From NCBI GenBank assembly GCA_030524675.1, contig JAUNGE010000015.1, forward strand, positions 1 to 64,000: a stretch of DNA of 64,000 nucleotides, in the 5' to 3' direction. Made by a program: the position numbers and the translations under genes. A model generated the notes under the pieces. That model saw nothing but the letters and a program-made list of their open reading frames with translations. It was not told where the DNA came from and searched no databases. This document shows positions 8,220 to 15,891 of the stretch, piece after piece. Source of the DNA: a bacterium (GTDB lineage: Bacteria > Bacillota > Clostridia > Lachnospirales > Lachnospiraceae). The stretch's first letter is position 1. Each line of letters starts with the position of its first letter.

Positions 8220-8714
8220 ATGAATAAAAAAATGCTTTTTGGTATTACGGTTGTTAGCTATTTGATAATATTGTTTGCGCTGGTTTTTATGAAAGAGCAT
8301 ATCAGAGCAGTTAACCTTATTCCGTTTGGTTTTGTTAATGACTATATAGTAGATAAACAACCGCTGGGAATAGCGAATATCGTTGGAAATTTATTGATGT
8401 TTATTCCGATGGGTATTTTCTTATCCATGATTAACCAACGACATGATAAAGTGTTATTTATGCTTATATTGGCTTCCGTGTGCATTGAGGTTCTTCAATA
8501 TGTGTTTATTAGAGGTGTATCTGACATTGATGACGTTATTTTGAATAGTGTTGGTGGACTAATTGGTATTGCTTGCTATAAAATATCAAAAAAATGGGGG
8601 AATAAATCCGACACAATGCTGTTGCTGCTGGTATTGTGTGCTTTGCTTATTCTTATTGCTTTTTATTTATGCTTGCACTTCGGCGTATTTGGATTCAGAA
8701 TCCGCATCTTTTGA
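8220..8714 (+). CDS. VanZ-family membrane protein
   Basis: A 164-residue integral membrane protein. Four hydrophobic segments are visible (about 5-22, 51-68, 78-98, 132-152). The VanZ motifs are present: NLIPFGFVNDY, then NIVGNLLMFIPMGIFL, then EVLQYVFIRGVSDIDDVILNSVGG. VanZ itself gives low-level teicoplanin resistance, but most family members have no assigned function. The start at 8220 follows GAGGTG; the ATG at 8208, overlapping the previous stop, is the alternative. Its base composition is more AT-rich than both neighbours, suggesting it was added to the element separately. Confidence 0.8.
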   Translation: MNKKMLFGITVVSYLIILFALVFMKEHIRAVNLIPFGFVNDYIVDKQPLGIANIVGNLLMFIPMGIFLSMINQRHDKVLFMLILASVCIEVLQYVFIRGVSDIDDVILNSVGGLIGIACYKISKKWGNKSDTMLLLLVLCALLILIAFYLCLHFGVFGFRIRIF

Positions 8715-8779
8715 GTAATTGACCAATCCCAGTTTCACTAAAGGAAAAACATAATCGATACAAAGGGAGGTGCGTTGCT

Positions 8780-9967
8780 ATGCTGAGCGAATACACATGG
8801 AACATGACCGGGTACAAGCCCAAGTCCGTTCCCAGTACGCCTGACGGCGGCATTACAAGATATATGGCAGAGCGCATCTTCCAACTGGAACCGGAGCCGC
8901 CAAAGGTAGAGAATTTCAATGATTACATTTTGTCCGCCCTCCGGGAAAAGGATCTGAATTACTTTTCATTTTTCCTGCACCACTATGAGCAACAGCTCAA
9001 CAAGCGCATCCGCTCATTTCTTTGCACGGACGGAACCGACCAGTATGCCCCGGAGCGTTTTTTAGATATAAAACTGTCCTGCCGGGAAGCTATGCTCCAG
9101 AAGCTGCCGGACTATGACCTCGAAAAGGGTGCTGAATATGCCACCTACATCTATCCCTTTATACGGGATGCTATGCTCCGTTTCCGTATGGGAGAAGAAC
9201 AATGGTCGGTATCCTCGCTGACCCGCTACAAGATGCTCCGCACAATGGCATGGCTTTACCACAACACGAAAGATGCCATTGGTGAATTTGTAAAGAAATA
9301 CGACTGCGATCTTGCGCTGGCGGAGGAATATTTGAAGGTTGTCCGTGGTATCCGCAATCAGCAGCCATTCTTTGTGACCGAGCAGGACGAGGACGGCGAA
9401 GAAACCGGCGAGGATGTGACCCGTGACGATAGCTGGAACTATGCGGACATTCTATGGGATGGCATACAGGCTGAAAAGGTGCGGAAAGCATCTGAAAAGC
9501 TGAACTACCGAGAACAGACTTTGCTGGAAAAGCGGCTTGCCATCTGCATGACCTGTGGGCGTGTCGGTTCATGGAAAGACCGCCCCACCTTTGAAGAACT
9601 GGCTGTTATGTTTGAAGGCAGCTCCGCCAGCGGTGCGGAACGAGCCTACCGGAAAGCGGCAGAACATCTCACCCTATTGCTGGTCGAAAATGGCGGCGTC
9701 CATGCAGTTCGGTTGAAACAAAAGTCCAAAACCAAGCGAAAAAAGAAAATCGCCACCGCAGTCTACGAATATCAGGCAGACTGTGATGGCGAATGGGGCG
9801 AAATTGTATTTGATTTTGAGAATAACACAGAGTCGATCGTCCGGCTTGCAGACTGGGATACCATGATCTCCAATGTTTTTGCAAAACAAGCAATACGGTA
9901 TCTCTTGAATTGTGAAAATGAAAAGCTGCCGAAAGAAACCATGTTTGCATTTGAGGTGTATGAATAA
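8780..9967 (+). CDS. Sigma-70-like protein of the element
   Basis: A 395-residue protein starting at ATG 8780 after GGGAGG. Residues about 110-140 (YDLEKGAEYATYIYPFIRDA) match the sigma-70 region 2 pattern of YDPxxGxxFxTYAxxxIRxA. Residues about 240-295 (LNYREQTLLEKRL, then PTFEELAVMFEGSSASGAER) resemble region 4 with its HTH. A basic linker (KQKSKTKRKKK) and a 70-residue C-terminal domain follow. A promoter-recognition role for element genes is inferred. It could alternatively be an anti-termination or replication regulator that borrowed the fold. Confidence 0.6.
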   Translation: MLSEYTWNMTGYKPKSVPSTPDGGITRYMAERIFQLEPEPPKVENFNDYILSALREKDLNYFSFFLHHYEQQLNKRIRSFLCTDGTDQYAPERFLDIKLSCREAMLQKLPDYDLEKGAEYATYIYPFIRDAMLRFRMGEEQWSVSSLTRYKMLRTMAWLYHNTKDAIGEFVKKYDCDLALAEEYLKVVRGIRNQQPFFVTEQDEDGEETGEDVTRDDSWNYADILWDGIQAEKVRKASEKLNYREQTLLEKRLAICMTCGRVGSWKDRPTFEELAVMFEGSSASGAERAYRKAAEHLTLLLVENGGVHAVRLKQKSKTKRKKKIATAVYEYQADCDGEWGEIVFDFENNTESIVRLADWDTMISNVFAKQAIRYLLNCENEKLPKETMFAFEVYE

Positions 9968-10016
9968 AGGCGAATAAAGTTTACCAGCCATAAGAAGAAA
10001 AAACTCGAAAATAAAA

Positions 10017-10055
10017 AAGCCGCTGCCGCATGGTTGGTTCCATGTAGCAGCGGTT
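10017..10055. terminator. Bidirectional terminator between the sigma-like gene and the ABC cargo
   Basis: Arms GCCGCTGC and GCAGCGGT, with an inner CATGG/CCATG stem, lie between converging genes. A run of A on the left and of T on the right lets it serve both strands. Confidence 0.65.
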
Positions 10056-10075
10056 TGGTGTTAGTGGCATCAATT

Positions 10076-10861
10076 TTATAGTTCACGCCGCTTCCACTGA
10101 TTTAATGCAGCAGCGATACAAGCACCCACAATAGCGAATGTCAAAACGACAAAGGAAAATCGGAATCCGCGCAGTGCCACCTCATATACATCATAGTACC
10201 GCAGAGGGGTCAGGTAGTCCAAAATCTGATTTCCTGTGTACTCGGCAGTAAAAGCGATCATGTAGGCAAGCAACATGGAAATCGTACCTGTCCTCACCGC
10301 AGCCTTATAGGACATAAACAGGCTGGCAAACAGCAGCCCCAGAGCGAAAAAGAGGAACTGGGTAAAGAACATTCCCATGGTTGTGGTGAGCACTGCTCCC
10401 GGCTGTTCCAGACCGCCCAAAGGAAGAACGATTGTAAAATAATTACATAAACCGCTGAACAGGGCGAACACCAGTAGATTCACCGCCGAAACGATCACCT
10501 TCGCCAGTACAATGGTTTTCCGCTCCACAGGTTTTGTGAACAGGTATTCCGAGGTTCCGAACTTTTTTTCCTTCGCCACACAGGACACCCCCAGAGACAT
10601 GGCATAAGAGAACGCCAGCAATCCTTCCCAGAAATAGATGCACACATACCAGCCAAGGGATGTGGTTAAATCGCCTTTGACCCCAAACATAATCATGATC
10701 AATCTCGGAAATTGGCTGACCATCGTTGCCATTTCATTCAGACTGTCCTGTAGAGACAGAAGCTCAAAATAGCAGAAACCGCACAGAAGCAGCATGATCC
10801 CTAACCAGATCAACAAGAGCCTTCTGGTTTGGCGGAACTCATTTTTAATCAATGTTTTCAT
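10076..10861 (-). CDS. ABC-2 type transporter permease (second subunit)
   Basis: A 261-residue polytopic membrane protein with about six hydrophobic segments. Between segments 2 and 3 it has KKFGTSEYLFTKPVERKTIVLAK, the cytoplasmic coupling motif also found in the upstream permease (TSEYLFTKPFPRKTI), so the two are diverged paralogs. It is the last gene of an operon TetR-ATPase-permease-permease. Such ABC-2 exporters often pump antimicrobial peptides or drugs; the substrate is not determinable. It appears to be cargo of the mobile element. Confidence 0.85.
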   Translation of the reverse strand: MKTLIKNEFRQTRRLLLIWLGIMLLLCGFCYFELLSLQDSLNEMATMVSQFPRLIMIMFGVKGDLTTSLGWYVCIYFWEGLLAFSYAMSLGVSCVAKEKKFGTSEYLFTKPVERKTIVLAKVIVSAVNLLVFALFSGLCNYFTIVLPLGGLEQPGAVLTTTMGMFFTQFLFFALGLLFASLFMSYKAAVRTGTISMLLAYMIAFTAEYTGNQILDYLTPLRYYDVYEVALRGFRFSFVVLTFAIVGACIAAALNQWKRREL

Positions 10862-10873
10862 GTTTGCACCCCC

Positions 10874-11668
10874 TTATGAACGAAACTGAATATCTTTTTT
10901 CAGAAAGACACCGTAAGACAGCACCAAAAACAGGGTAACCAGCAACACGCCCCAGCCAAGATAGGTCATATCATAGAAGCCAGTTTTAGAAATTTTTGCA
11001 GCTCCAAAGAAGGAGTATGGGGACAGGAAACTGATAGCCCGGTTACTGATGATGTTGGAGAAGCTGGTTATGCAATACTCCACAAACACGACTAATCCGG
11101 CGGTCAGCAGCGGGCTGCGGTTGCGTGAAAACAAAATTCCCACCATCAGTCCCATTGCAGCGAAGAACAGCGTAACAAGGGTCAGGGACAGGGCAAGCAA
11201 GAAAAACTCTCCCCATGGAGTTCCGGAACGAAACATTGCCATGGCAAAAAAAGAAGCCAGCAAATACGCAGCACCTACGACCACCACTCCAATCAATACA
11301 GTCAATGCCTTTGCCCAATAGATTGTTTTCCGAGGAAAGGGCTTTGTAAACAGGTATTCCGAAGTTCCTTCCGTACATTCTCTGGTGTGAACAGAAATGC
11401 CGAAGTGCATTCCGAAAACGCCGGAGGCAATCATAAAAAAGCTGGTCAGAAACCCATAAATGCCCAACGGGGAAGTCAAGTATTCCATCGATACGCCGAC
11501 ACTCCTGTAAAAGTCCGTGGTGCCCATGGTTTCAAAGAGTTCCACGGAGGCAACATCCAGGAAGCTGTAATAAGTCGGTGTCATCAAAAAGATACACACA
11601 GCCAAGGCAATGGCCCAGCCCAGGATATAGGTTCGATGCCGTTTCAGTTCATATTTCAAAATGACCAT
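10874..11668 (-). CDS. ABC-2 type transporter permease (first subunit)
   Basis: A 264-residue membrane protein starting MVILKYELKRHRTYILGW at 11668, with AAGGAGG upstream. The longer open frame to 11863 overlaps the ATPase gene and is not needed. Six membrane segments are visible, and the TSEYLFTKPFPRKTIYWAK loop matches its downstream paralog. It lies 13 bases after the ATPase stop and should form a heterodimeric channel with the next permease. Confidence 0.85.
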   Translation of the reverse strand: MVILKYELKRHRTYILGWAIALAVCIFLMTPTYYSFLDVASVELFETMGTTDFYRSVGVSMEYLTSPLGIYGFLTSFFMIASGVFGMHFGISVHTRECTEGTSEYLFTKPFPRKTIYWAKALTVLIGVVVVGAAYLLASFFAMAMFRSGTPWGEFFLLALSLTLVTLFFAAMGLMVGILFSRNRSPLLTAGLVVFVEYCITSFSNIISNRAISFLSPYSFFGAAKISKTGFYDMTYLGWGVLLVTLFLVLSYGVFLKKDIQFRS

Positions 11669-11681
11669 ACCTGACACCTCC

Positions 11682-12569
11682 TTACTCATAGTAGTGCATG
11701 AAGATTTCCTCCAAAGAGGGCTCTTCCAAAAGCACATCGTCCAAATGCAGCAGGTGAAGTTTATCAATGATTGCTGTGATATTGCCGTTATACATAAAGG
11801 AGACAGAGGTCTTGTCCGGGTTCTCAGAGAAATTCGCAATACCAGGCAGCTCCCAGAAATCACTGGAAATCGGTGTTTTGGTGGTAAGGCTGACCTTTTT
11901 ATAACCGCTTTCCCGTAGCTCTCTGATAGACTGGATGCTCATAAGCTTACCCTCTTTTAAGATTGCCACCCGGTCACACAGCTTCTGTACCTCACTGAGT
12001 ACATGGGATGAGAAGAAAATGGTGGTGCCCCGGTTGTTCTCCTCCTTCAGAATATCATAGAATGCCTGCTGGATCAGCGGGTCTAAGCCGCTGGTAGGTT
12101 CATCCATGATCAGCAGCTTGGGGGAAGTCATAATAGCAGACACGATGCCCACCTTTTTCTTGTTGCCCAGAGACAGGTCTGCAATCTTCCGGGACAAATC
12201 CAAATTGAGCCGTTCGGAAAGCTCATACATTTTCGTTTCACAGTCCATGGCGTATAGGTCGGCAGTGTATTGCAACAGTTCCCGCACCTTCATGTTTTCA
12301 TAATAACTGTTCTCGCTGGGGAGGTAACCCACATCTCTGGCAATGACACTTGCCTGACTCTGGCAGTCAAAACCAAAAATAGAAGCGTTGCCGCCGCTGG
12401 GACGGATCAGACCCATCAAAGTGCGGATGGTGGTGGACTTCCCCGCACCGTTTGGGCCAATAAAGCCAAAGAACTCGCCCTGATTAACTGTGAGATTGAG
12501 GTTGCTGATACCTCTGTGTTTCCCATAGTGCTTTGTCAGTTGGTTCAAGACAATAGCATATTCACTCAT
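11682..12569 (-). CDS. ABC transporter ATP-binding protein
   Basis: A 295-residue ATPase. Walker A is GFIGPNGAGKSTTIR (near 37-50), the signature LSLGNKKKVG replaces the usual LSGGQ, Walker B is LLIMDEPTSGLDP, and the switch histidine is in SSHVLSE. The C-terminal ~70 residues form the extension typical of DrrA/CcmA-like drug and bacteriocin exporters. Its ATG overlaps the TetR stop by 4 bases, so expression is coupled to the repressor. With the two permeases it should make an export pump. Confidence 0.92.
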   Translation of the reverse strand: MSEYAIVLNQLTKHYGKHRGISNLNLTVNQGEFFGFIGPNGAGKSTTIRTLMGLIRPSGGNASIFGFDCQSQASVIARDVGYLPSENSYYENMKVRELLQYTADLYAMDCETKMYELSERLNLDLSRKIADLSLGNKKKVGIVSAIMTSPKLLIMDEPTSGLDPLIQQAFYDILKEENNRGTTIFFSSHVLSEVQKLCDRVAILKEGKLMSIQSIRELRESGYKKVSLTTKTPISSDFWELPGIANFSENPDKTSVSFMYNGNITAIIDKLHLLHLDDVLLEEPSLEEIFMHYYE

Positions 12570-13183
12570 TTTAAATATTCCTCCTTATAGAAATTGTTTT
12601 TTAGAATTGATATGGTTTTTTCAAATTCATTCATAACTGTTTCAAAATCAAAAACGCCTGTGTTACGATAACGAGCTGCATACCCCTCCGCCATCACTAA
12701 AAGCATATTGTAAACAGGTTGAGCATCTTCGGGATTTTTGAACTTTAAGGAATCATCTTCTCGTAAAACCATTTTATTTCTGAAAGTCTCTGCTTCCATC
12801 TTCAATGAAGCAAGTAGGTCATTGACTTCAGGAGAAGCTTCTTCCCAAACACTTGCTATAAATTGAGTAATAAACGGGTGTGTTTTCATTGCAGCCATTT
12901 TCATCTTGCTGGAAACCAGAATGCGGTTAAACAAATCGGTTTCTGAATCAAGTATCGTTTGGTCAAACGAAGGCATAATGATTTTCATACAATATTCCAA
13001 CAGGTAGGTATACAGCTGCTTTTTGTTGCCAAAGTACTGAAATACGGATGCCTTTGAAATATGCGCCGTTACAGCAATATCGTTGACAGAAGCCTTATCA
13101 TATCCAAACTTACCAAAGCACTGGAGTGCCGCATTGATGATGGTAATTTGCTTTTCCTCGCTTAGTGCAAAAAATTTGTCCAT
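12566..13183 (-). CDS. TetR/AcrR family repressor of the ABC exporter
   Basis: A 205-residue regulator with the TetR N-terminal HTH: IINAALQCFGKFGYDKASVNDIAVTAHISKASVFQYFGNKKQLY over about residues 14-57. The C-terminal ligand domain is AT-rich and less conserved. It heads the exporter operon and lies directly below a promoter overlapped by two copies of the 11-bp palindrome ACCGATTCGGT, consistent with autorepression relieved by an exported compound. Base composition is lower in GC than the rest of the element. Confidence 0.9.
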   Translation of the reverse strand: MDKFFALSEEKQITIINAALQCFGKFGYDKASVNDIAVTAHISKASVFQYFGNKKQLYTYLLEYCMKIIMPSFDQTILDSETDLFNRILVSSKMKMAAMKTHPFITQFIASVWEEASPEVNDLLASLKMEAETFRNKMVLREDDSLKFKNPEDAQPVYNMLLVMAEGYAARYRNTGVFDFETVMNEFEKTISILKNNFYKEEYLK

Positions 13184-13203
13184 TTGAATTCCTCCTTTTT
13201 GAG

Positions 13204-13252
13204 TGACCGATTCGGTTATTTATAGTAAAGCATAAATAACCGATTCGGTCAA
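13204..13252 (-). promoter_or_regulatory. TetR promoter with two ACCGATTCGGT operators
   Basis: On the minus strand TTGACC (13247-13252), 17 bases, TTTACT (13224-13229) form a promoter. The palindrome ACCGATTCGGT occurs at 13206-13216 and 13239-13249, 33 bp centre to centre (three helical turns). It sits inside a nearly perfect 20-bp inverted repeat (13204-13223, 13232-13251). The two sites cover the -35 and the region just past the -10. Confidence 0.8.
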
Positions 13253-13290
13253 GATATTAAAAATCTAATTCTTTGCCAACATCCACTACC

Positions 13291-13332
13291 AAAAAAACGC
13301 CTGTACGAGCATTTCTCATGCCCGCACAGGCG
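13291..13332 (-). terminator. Rho-independent terminator after the rlmD/DUF6061-like pair
   Basis: On the minus strand a 15-bp stem with two wobble or mismatch positions (arms 13318-13332 and 13298-13312), loop GAGAA, is followed by seven U residues. It closes the leftward transcript of rlmD and the small gene behind it. Confidence 0.75.
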
Positions 13333-13352
13333 GCTTGCTTTATCTTTGGCAA

Positions 13353-13598
13353 TCAATCCAAAGGTTTATATTCTGTTACGGTTTTCAAGTAAGTTTCCGC
13401 ATCACCGTTAAGGATCAAATCCGCATAAGCTGCCGGATCGTTATAAATTAGATAGTCCAGCTCTGACCGCTGATACATATTGTCTGCAACCTCATTTTCA
13501 ACGGCGGTGCAGTCTATAGAAATCATACTGCCGTCAGCGAAGCGAAGCTCCACACAGGCGGTATCCATATTGAACTCACAAGAAGTCACCTTATCCAT
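13353..13598 (-). CDS. Small DUF6061-like protein
   Basis: An 81-residue acidic protein starting MDKVTSCEFNMD; GGAGG lies 5 bases before the ATG at 13598. It is predicted as a beta sheet followed by helix (ACVELRFADGSMISIDC, then YNDPAAYADLIL). It lies 21 bases downstream of rlmD on the same strand and ahead of a terminator. Proteins of this kind accompany Lachnospiraceae mobile elements. The family name is from memory. No function is known to me. Its position suggests it is the outermost gene of the element on this side. Confidence 0.55.
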   Translation of the reverse strand: MDKVTSCEFNMDTACVELRFADGSMISIDCTAVENEVADNMYQRSELDYLIYNDPAAYADLILNGDAETYLKTVTEYKPLD

Positions 13599-13619
13599 AA
13601 GAACCTCCAAAATACGGGA

Positions 13620-15287
13620 TTAAATCATCCCAAAATATTCAAAAGCTTCTCGGATTGCGTTCTCTTTTTCGGGCGGACACTGGGGCTGTCTGGAATCCTC
13701 GGCTTTAGCCAGGTTGTAGTTTTTACCGACATCAAGCCCGCATTTTCTTTTCACCTGAGAGATATAAAGGCTTGATACTTTCAATCCGCTATGTTCCAGC
13801 ACATACTCCTTGATTTGCGAATAGGTTGCCTTATCTTGAAAATCAGACATATCCATATCTTCCAAAGAGAACTCAACCCGAACCTTTTTTGAGTCGATCT
13901 CACCCTTGGAAAGCAAGACAACCGTCTCAATATTTCCGGTCGCGGGGAACATATCCACACAACATACCTTCTCCACCTGATATCCTCTTTCTTGCAGTAC
14001 GACCAGGTCCCTTGCAAGACTCGTCGGCTTGCACGAAACATACACCATTCTGTCCACCCCAAATCCAATAATCTTCTCCAGCGCCTTCGGGTGGATTCCG
14101 TCTCTCGGCGGGTCAAGAACAATCAAATCCGGCTTATCTTCCAGAGTTCCCACGACCTTCAGCACATCTCCAGCCAGGAATTCACAGTTGGAAATGCCAT
14201 TGCGCGCTGCATTCTCCTTCGCTGCCTCCACAGCTTCTTCCACAATCTCCACGCCCACGACTTTCTTCGCCACAGATGCCGCGATCTGCGCAATCGTTCC
14301 GGTTCCGCTGTACAAATCAAATACCACTTTATCTCTGGTATCTCCTATGTACTCGCGTACCTTCTCGTACAGCACTTCTGCTCCAAGAGAATTGGTCTGG
14401 AAAAAGGAGAACGGAGAAATCCGAAATTTCAATCCCAACAGCTCTTCATAAAAAAACTCCTGTCCATACAGCACCTTCGTACAATCGCTCTGCACTACAT
14501 CTGCCAGACTGTCATTTTGAATGTGCAAAATTCCCGCAAATGTCCCTTCCAGCTCCAGTCCCTGAAGAAGTTCTGCCCACCTTGTAAGAACGGCTTCTTC
14601 CTGCCCGTCAAATTCCTCCGTCTGCGTTGTCGTCACCAGCGCGGCCAAAATTTCCCCTGTTTTTATGGCCCTTCTCACAAGAAGATGACGCAGATAGCCT
14701 GTGTGCTGCATTTTCTTATAGAAACTGGTTCCCATCTCCTCAAAATATGTCTTTGTCGCTGTGAGAATCCGGCAAAAATCCGGATGCACTAGATTGCACT
14801 GGTCCGTTGTCACAACATCATAAAAACTGCCTCTTTTATGCATCCCCAGCGCCATCGGCCCGTCTTTCACTTCATCTCCAAAGGAAAATTCCATCTTATT
14901 GCGATATCCTGTCTCCAGCGGACTTCCCAGGATTCCCTGAAACGGGAGTTCTCCTTTCACCACTTCCAGCAGCAGTTTTTTTACCTGTGTCTCCTTTAAG
15001 GCAAGCTGCGCCCCATATGGCAGTGTCTGAAACTGGCATCCACCGCACCGTCCAAAATGCGGGCAGACACGAGCATCATCTTTTGTCCGCTCTTCCGCCG
15101 CCGGTGCCAGTACCTGCAGCAACTGTCCCTCACATCTTCCACTCTTTTTCTTCTGAATCCGAAACTCTACCTGCTGCCCTGGAATCGTATTCTTCACAAT
15201 CACTTTCTGCCCGTCCACACGGACAACTCCCTTATTCGGGAAGTCCAAACTTTCCACAATACCTGTATAAATTTCACCTTTTTTCAT
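13620..15287 (-). CDS. rlmD: 23S rRNA (uracil-5-)-methyltransferase RlmD/RumA with extra C-terminal tail
   Basis: A 555-residue SAM-dependent methyltransferase that makes m5U in 23S rRNA. It has an N-terminal TRAM domain (1-60), 4Fe-4S cysteines Cys75, Cys81, Cys84 and Cys164, a SAM motif FDLYSGTGTIAQ (323-334), LDPPRDG (391-397) and the catalytic Cys419 in YVSCKPTSLARDL. Normal family length is about 440-460. Residues 463-555 are additional and resemble the tail of the serine recombinase at 85-2079 (TYSQIKEYV, YISQVKRKCGL, PPEKENAI). This points to a mobile-element-derived 3' end. The methyltransferase core is intact. RlmD and RlmCD cannot be separated by eye. Confidence 0.93.
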   Translation of the reverse strand: MKKGEIYTGIVESLDFPNKGVVRVDGQKVIVKNTIPGQQVEFRIQKKKSGRCEGQLLQVLAPAAEERTKDDARVCPHFGRCGGCQFQTLPYGAQLALKETQVKKLLLEVVKGELPFQGILGSPLETGYRNKMEFSFGDEVKDGPMALGMHKRGSFYDVVTTDQCNLVHPDFCRILTATKTYFEEMGTSFYKKMQHTGYLRHLLVRRAIKTGEILAALVTTTQTEEFDGQEEAVLTRWAELLQGLELEGTFAGILHIQNDSLADVVQSDCTKVLYGQEFFYEELLGLKFRISPFSFFQTNSLGAEVLYEKVREYIGDTRDKVVFDLYSGTGTIAQIAASVAKKVVGVEIVEEAVEAAKENAARNGISNCEFLAGDVLKVVGTLEDKPDLIVLDPPRDGIHPKALEKIIGFGVDRMVYVSCKPTSLARDLVVLQERGYQVEKVCCVDMFPATGNIETVVLLSKGEIDSKKVRVEFSLEDMDMSDFQDKATYSQIKEYVLEHSGLKVSSLYISQVKRKCGLDVGKNYNLAKAEDSRQPQCPPEKENAIREAFEYFGMI

Positions 15288-15462
15288 GCTTCCAAACTCC
15301 TGTACGTTTTCTTCACTCTCAGTTCTATTTTGTTCTGTCTTCTTTCCGTTTCTATTTGGCTTTTTCTTTATTTTTTCTATTTCACTTTTTCTATTTTACT
15401 TTCTTTTCTGTTTCTTCTCTATAATGCGGCATTTTGTTTTTCTCCTGCCTGTCCCAAAACCG

Positions 15463-15501
15463 AAAAAAGAGTGCCCCAACACATTCCCCTGAGACACTCT
15501 T
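15463..15501 (-). terminator. Terminator after the small acidic membrane protein gene
   Basis: Arms AAGAGTG (15467-15473) and CACTCTT (15495-15501) with six T residues following on the minus strand. It lies 27 bases below the stop of the 15528-15821 gene. Confidence 0.55.
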
Positions 15502-15527
15502 CCTGATTAAATGGCTAAAATTGACAA

Positions 15528-15821
15528 TTATTTCTCTTCTTCCTCTTTCTCTTCCTCAAAGAAATCGTCATCAAAATCATCATCGAAGTCATCCTCAAAG
15601 TCTTCGAGATAATCTGGCGTAAAGAAGCGGTACACACCATAAGCGATAGCTGCTACTGCTGCCACTGCTCCAATCACTGCCAATACCCAGAGAATACAGT
15701 TTTTCTTCTTCTCTTCCTCCTCTTTTTTGTGAAGGAAATCATTCAGCTTAGTCGCATTGATAATCTCTTCCATCTTTAATAATGCGTCTCTGCTCATTGC
15801 GTCAAATTTATCTTTGTTCAT
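15528..15821 (-). CDS. Small single-pass membrane protein with acidic tail
   Basis: A 97-residue protein. The N-terminal 40 residues are helical and end in a lysine-rich cluster, followed by one transmembrane segment (CILWVLAVIGAVAAVAAIAYGV, about 42-63). The C-terminal tail is almost entirely Asp, Glu and Phe (EDFEDDFDDDFDDDFFEEE). The tail probably faces outside or binds cations or a basic partner. The family is not recognised by name. It lies between rlmD and pcrA on the same strand with its own terminator. Confidence 0.7.
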   Translation of the reverse strand: MNKDKFDAMSRDALLKMEEIINATKLNDFLHKKEEEEKKKNCILWVLAVIGAVAAVAAIAYGVYRFFTPDYLEDFEDDFDDDFDDDFFEEEKEEEEK

Positions 15822-15891
15822 ACCTGCCGCATCCTTTCTTCCATCTTTTTTGTTATTATACCATCCTTTTTGATTTTTTACTATCCGTTTT

